NCBI GenBank assembly: GCA_016781735.1 | Contig: JADDPT010000072.1 | Span: 1-51,777, forward strand | Length of the DNA: 51,777 nucleotides | Direction: 5' to 3' | Source of the DNA: Rubrobacter sp. | GTDB lineage: Bacteria; Chloroflexota; Chloroflexia; Thermobaculales; Thermobaculaceae | Shown: in pieces, positions 49,154 through 51,777 of the stretch | Layout of the letters: each line of letters begins with the position of its first letter | Position numbering within the stretch: the first letter of the stretch is position 1 | Position numbers and translations under genes: made by a program | The notes under the pieces: generated by a model | What the model was told of the DNA's origin: nothing | The model's input: the letters and a program-made list of their open reading frames with translations, nothing else | The model's database searches: none

Positions 49154-50284
49154 GTGAAGGTATCCTGCCTACAAGAGAACCTGAACCGGGGGCTGTCGGT
49201 AGTCAGCCGCGCGGTGAGTGCGCGCAGCACGCTGCCCATCCTCGGCAACATACTGCTGGCCACCGACAACGGCCGGCTCAAGCTCGCCGCCACCAACCTG
49301 GAGTTGGGCATCACGACGTGGGTCGGCGCGGAAGTGGAGAGGGAAGGCTCGCTCACGGTCCCTGCACGCCTGCTCACCGATTTCGTCAACTCTCTGCCTA
49401 ACGAGAAGGTAATACTCGAGGCGACCAGCGGACAGAAGATAAAGGTCTCGTCCGGCCACTCGAGCGCCGACCTGCACGGCATGGATGCCGAGGACTTCCC
49501 GCCCATCCCCACGGTGGCGGACGAGCCGACCGTAAAGATCGAGCCCGGCCTGCTCAAGGAGATGATCAACCAGGTGGTGTTCGCCGCAGCTACGGACGAC
49601 AGCCGCCCCGTCCTGGCCGGCGTGCTGGTCAAGTTCGACAACGGCAGCCTCACGATGGCCGCAGCGGATGGCTTCCGCCTCGCGGTGAAAGAGCACGAGG
49701 TGAACGTGGACGCCGAGGGGATGAGCGTGATCGTTCCAGCGAAGGCGCTCGATGCGCTTGCCAAGCTGATGGGAGATGCCAGCGAGCCTATAGAGATAAC
49801 GATCACTCCGAACCGGAGCCAGATCCTGTTCCACGGCGAGAACGTGGACATTATCTCCCGACTCGTGGACGGCAACTTCCCGAACTACGCGCAGATCATC
49901 CCGAAGCAGAGCGAGACGCGCACTGTCATTGACACGCAGGAGTTCCTGCGCGCAACGAAGCGGGCGTTCATCTTCGCCCGCGACAGCTCAAACGTCATCC
50001 GCCTGCAGCTCGAGCCCGGAAATGATCTGACTCCCGGTCGCGTGCTCATCACGGCAACGGCAGCCGAAGTCGGCTCGGGAGCGGACGAGCTACAGGCGAC
50101 GATCGAGGGTGGCGGGGGGCAGATAGCGTTCAACGCCAAGTATCTCCAGGATGTGCTCTCGGTAGTCAACACCGGACAGGTCGCGCTTGAGACGCAGGCC
50201 GCCAACTCCCCGGGAGTTATAAAGCCGGTGGGCAACGGCTCGTACACCCACGTCATAATGCCGATGCACATGGCAAATCGCTAG
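49154..50284 (+). CDS. dnaN: DNA polymerase III beta sliding clamp
   Basis: A 376-residue clamp that tethers the replicative polymerase to DNA as a ring-shaped dimer. Three clamp domains of about 120 residues can be followed: SRAVSARSTLPILGNILL (domain 1), FAAATDDSRPVLAGVLVK with AAADGFRLAV (domain 2), and the C-terminal MPMHM ending (domain 3), which normally lines the protein-binding pocket (family MPMRL; here MPMHMANR with a short tail). The ORF track starts at 49121, but GTG 49154 (VKVSCLQENLNRGL) with GGAGGG about 9 bases upstream matches the family N-terminus. No dnaA or recF neighbours: the gene stands alone, away from an origin-like context, with its own promoter and terminator. Confidence 0.95.
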   Translation: MKVSCLQENLNRGLSVVSRAVSARSTLPILGNILLATDNGRLKLAATNLELGITTWVGAEVEREGSLTVPARLLTDFVNSLPNEKVILEATSGQKIKVSSGHSSADLHGMDAEDFPPIPTVADEPTVKIEPGLLKEMINQVVFAAATDDSRPVLAGVLVKFDNGSLTMAAADGFRLAVKEHEVNVDAEGMSVIVPAKALDALAKLMGDASEPIEITITPNRSQILFHGENVDIISRLVDGNFPNYAQIIPKQSETRTVIDTQEFLRATKRAFIFARDSSNVIRLQLEPGNDLTPGRVLITATAAEVGSGADELQATIEGGGGQIAFNAKYLQDVLSVVNTGQVALETQAANSPGVIKPVGNGSYTHVIMPMHMANR

Positions 50285-50333
50285 AGAGGCGACGGCAAGG
50301 CTTGGCCGCCTACTGAGCTAACTTTCGCTAAGG

Positions 50334-50372
50334 GAAGAGGGGTGACGCGCATGTAGCGCGTCACCCCTCTTC
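50334..50372 (+). terminator. terminator of dnaN
   Basis: A perfect 17-bp GC-rich stem (left arm 50334-50350, right arm 50356-50372) with a 5-base loop ATGTA, followed by a weak T-rich stretch. It lies 50 bases after the dnaN stop. Pyrimidine-rich sequence flanks it on the other strand too, so it may also stop transcripts from the convergent gene. Confidence 0.75.
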
Positions 50373-50385
50373 TTACTCGAAGGAC

Positions 50386-50580
50386 ATGGAAGCCCTCACC
50401 GAAGTCCTCCGCGCCACCTCCGTTCGTGCTCTAGCCAGCGACCCGGGTGATGTGAATGAGGAACCTGCCATTACCGAGCGCGGTCCAGATGTCTATGTAG
50501 ACCTTGGCCCCATGGCATCTGGCGACTCAATCCCGGAACAGCTCACGCGAAGCCATACGGGATGTTGTAGCGAGGATTGA
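50386..50580 (+). CDS. doubtful small ORF after dnaN terminator
   Basis: A 64-codon ORF (MEALTEVLRATSVRAL...) with acidic, unremarkable composition. AAGGAC lies just before the ATG, too close for a normal ribosome site. It starts after the terminator and its end overlaps the convergent SCO1664-type gene by 38 bases. I recognise no family and think it is more likely noncoding. Confidence 0.15.
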   Translation: MEALTEVLRATSVRALASDPGDVNEEPAITERGPDVYVDLGPMASGDSIPEQLTRSHTGCCSED

Positions 50581-51358
50581 GGGACGGGTATTTCCGTGTA
50601 GTCAGTACGTTGTCGTAGCGCTGCCAAAAGGCCCTGACTTCCTGCAGTGCGAGGAGAGGCTCCAGCAAACCGTTGAGCTCCTTCACTCTCACCCTGTCGG
50701 CACGCCGCTCCTCTAGGTGCTTCAGCAGGGGCTCGGGTATGGGCTCGTCGCAGAAGTCCCAAACAACCGTGCGTAGCTTCGGGCGGAAGTGGAACGTTAG
50801 ACCATGATCTATTGCCCACAGCCCGTGGTTGACTCCTTTGAAGCAGTGCGCAGGTTTGCGATCAGCGTTGTTCACGAGCAGGTCGAACAGGACGAGTCTG
50901 CGAAGCTCATCGGCGTGGGAGGGCCCAAGGGAGTAGATATGGGGTGAGCCTTCTGCCTCGACGTACGACTGCATCGTCCCGATACCGTAGGGCCCGTCAC
51001 GGACCACGGTCGGAGGCACGAGGTCCCAGCCAAGCCACTCGCTCGTCAGATATGTTGCTCGCTCCCGCAGGTAGAGCGTGCCTGACGGGAAATCCATAAG
51101 CGGCGCCTCGCCGCTTCGGGGCTTGTAGACCGCCCGGTGCTGCATACCTTCTAGCTGGAGCAGGACGTAATAGGTATAGTTGGATCCCCACGGCACCAGG
51201 CTGCCTCCCGTAACCTCACCGTCGCACAGGATCCTAAGACGCTGCTCGTTCGTGAGCGTGTCTACGGGCCGCTCGGATACAGGGCTACTCTCCGTTAGCC
51301 TGATGATCCTGGACCGCGACCGATGAGGCCCCCTACGCCACTCTCCACCTGTCTCCAT
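50543..51358 (-). CDS. SCO1664 family protein (PI3/PI4-kinase-like fold)
   Basis: A 271-residue protein of a kinase-like family common in Actinobacteria and Chloroflexi. Nucleotide-site features are visible: the strand with Lys in RAVYKPRSGEAP (about residue 77), the catalytic-loop-like NNADRKPAHCF (about 166) and IDHGLTF (about 183) where kinases have DFG. Its substrate is not known to me. The ORF track starts at GTG 51511, but the extra 51 residues (with CPYCCECP) lie upstream of a TTGCGG-17-TATACT promoter whose -10 ends 6 bases before ATG 51358, so a leaderless mRNA starting at this ATG is the most economical reading. A later start near residue 20-40 cannot be excluded. Confidence 0.85.
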   Translation of the reverse strand: METGGEWRRGPHRSRSRIIRLTESSPVSERPVDTLTNEQRLRILCDGEVTGGSLVPWGSNYTYYVLLQLEGMQHRAVYKPRSGEAPLMDFPSGTLYLRERATYLTSEWLGWDLVPPTVVRDGPYGIGTMQSYVEAEGSPHIYSLGPSHADELRRLVLFDLLVNNADRKPAHCFKGVNHGLWAIDHGLTFHFRPKLRTVVWDFCDEPIPEPLLKHLEERRADRVRVKELNGLLEPLLALQEVRAFWQRYDNVLTTRKYPSLNPRYNIPYGFA

Positions 51359-51364
51359 AAATCG

Positions 51365-51393
51365 AGTATAGAGAGTGAGCGGACGCCCCGCAA
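51365..51393 (-). promoter_or_regulatory. leaderless promoter of the SCO1664-type gene
   Basis: On the minus strand TTGCGG and TATACT are separated by 17 bases. The -10 is followed by six bases (CGATTT) and then ATG, so transcription should begin at or next to the start codon, and no Shine-Dalgarno is present. Confidence 0.6.
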
Positions 51394-51621
51394 GGCGGAT
51401 CAGACGTCCTCCTGACGTATCCTGGCCGATGCCGGATGAGTAGGCACGGCTCTTGCGCCACAATAAAAGCGGGCACTCACAGCAGTATGGACACGCGCTT
51501 TTAGGCGACACGTGTCGCGGCGAAAAGCCTGTGTTCCGGACGTTATGTCACTTATCTCTGCGCACTACAGTTGGTGCGCCTGTGCCGAGGCAACAGGCTG
51601 GTCGCGATCGGGAGGACTGCG

Positions 51622-51777
51622 TTGACTAATCAAACAAACTCTGAGACGAACCGACAGGATGATCCAAACTTCGCCACCTCTCAGGAGGACAGCCCGCTGG
51701 CAGCGGACGACCTGCGCCGACAGGCGGAGTCGGCGCCCCGTACAGACAAACAAGGGGATCAAATGCCACTCGGAAGC
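51622..51777 (+). CDS. partial ORF at the right edge, unknown protein N-terminus
   Basis: TTG at 51622 with GGAGG at 6-base spacing (GGAGGACTGCGTTG) opens a frame that stays open to the end of the window, 52 codons. The residues are polar and acidic (TNQTNSETNRQDDPN, then LAADDLRRQAESAPR) and look disordered, like the leading part of a larger protein. It is absent from the ORF track because it has no ATG start and no stop in view. Divergent from the SCO1664-type gene. No function can be given. Confidence 0.5.
   Translation, partial: MTNQTNSETNRQDDPNFATSQEDSPLAADDLRRQAESAPRTDKQGDQMPLGS

Noticed and set aside
1-51777. CRISPR arrays, insertion sequences, prophage or toxin-antitoxin modules
   Set aside because: No spaced direct repeats of CRISPR size, no transposase or integrase motifs and no paired small toxin genes were found; the only tandem repeats are the 11-bp units before pstS.

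Overview
The window reads as a chromosomal segment of a GC-rich bacterium, most likely a member of the Chloroflexota close to the Thermomicrobia. I infer this from the protein style: a 14-gene nuo operon with a long formate-dehydrogenase-like NuoG, a system II cytochrome c operon, a PAC2 protein, a SCO1664-type kinase-like protein, lipoproteins with Gly/Thr-rich linkers, and heavy use of TTG and GTG starts. No rRNA gene is present to fix the taxonomy. I saw no tRNA, IS element, prophage or CRISPR array.

Layout. (1) 0.4-6.6 kb: part of a surface-polysaccharide locus, with a WecG/TagA-type glycosyltransferase, a UDP-sugar 6-dehydrogenase, a membrane sugar-1-phosphate transferase, an AsnB-type amidotransferase and a family 9 glycosyltransferase. 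(2) 6.7-7.6 kb: a PAC2 protein. (3) 7.9-22.9 kb, minus strand: nuoA to nuoN in canonical order, with an extended -10 promoter upstream of nuoA. (4) 23.1-24.8 kb, divergent from nuo: a HIT protein and a MidA/NDUFAF7-family methyltransferase, whose mitochondrial relative methylates the NuoD homologue. (5) 24.8-27.4 kb: a PHP-type histidinol phosphatase and glutamine-dependent NAD synthetase. (6) 27.5-31.9 kb: a cytochrome c maturation operon, ccdA-resB-ccsA-resA plus a TPR protein. (7) 31.8-39.7 kb, minus strand: the phosphate block LCP-phoB-phoR-pstS-pstC-pstA-pstB-phoU. It carries an 11-bp direct-repeat array (candidate PHO box) before pstS and a perfect 20-bp hairpin between pstS and pstC. 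(8) 39.8-40.3 kb: a membrane-anchored thioredoxin-like gene with an in-frame TGA exactly at the first active-site cysteine. (9) 40.4-49.0 kb: a PurM-fold protein resembling alpha-ribazole kinase CblS, an ADP-ribosylglycohydrolase-family enzyme, a nucleoside hydrolase, an orphan response regulator and a BMP-type nucleoside ABC transporter. (10) 49.1 kb to the end: dnaN with a clear promoter and terminator, a SCO1664-type kinase-like gene that looks leaderless, and the first 52 codons of a further gene.

How the parts fit. Respiration dominates: complex I, a possible complex I assembly methyltransferase, NAD synthesis and cytochrome c maturation lie together. The phosphate block is a self-contained sensing and uptake unit whose own promoter appears to carry the regulator site. 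The nucleoside block looks like import plus glycosidic-bond cleavage and phosphorylation.

The most unusual single signal is the thioredoxin-like gene with TGA in place of the catalytic cysteine codon. It is either a selenoprotein with an unusual UxxS motif or a recently broken gene. The segregation of non-ATG starts to the membrane-arm subunits of complex I, and the hairpins that follow both solute-binding-protein genes, are also worth checking.
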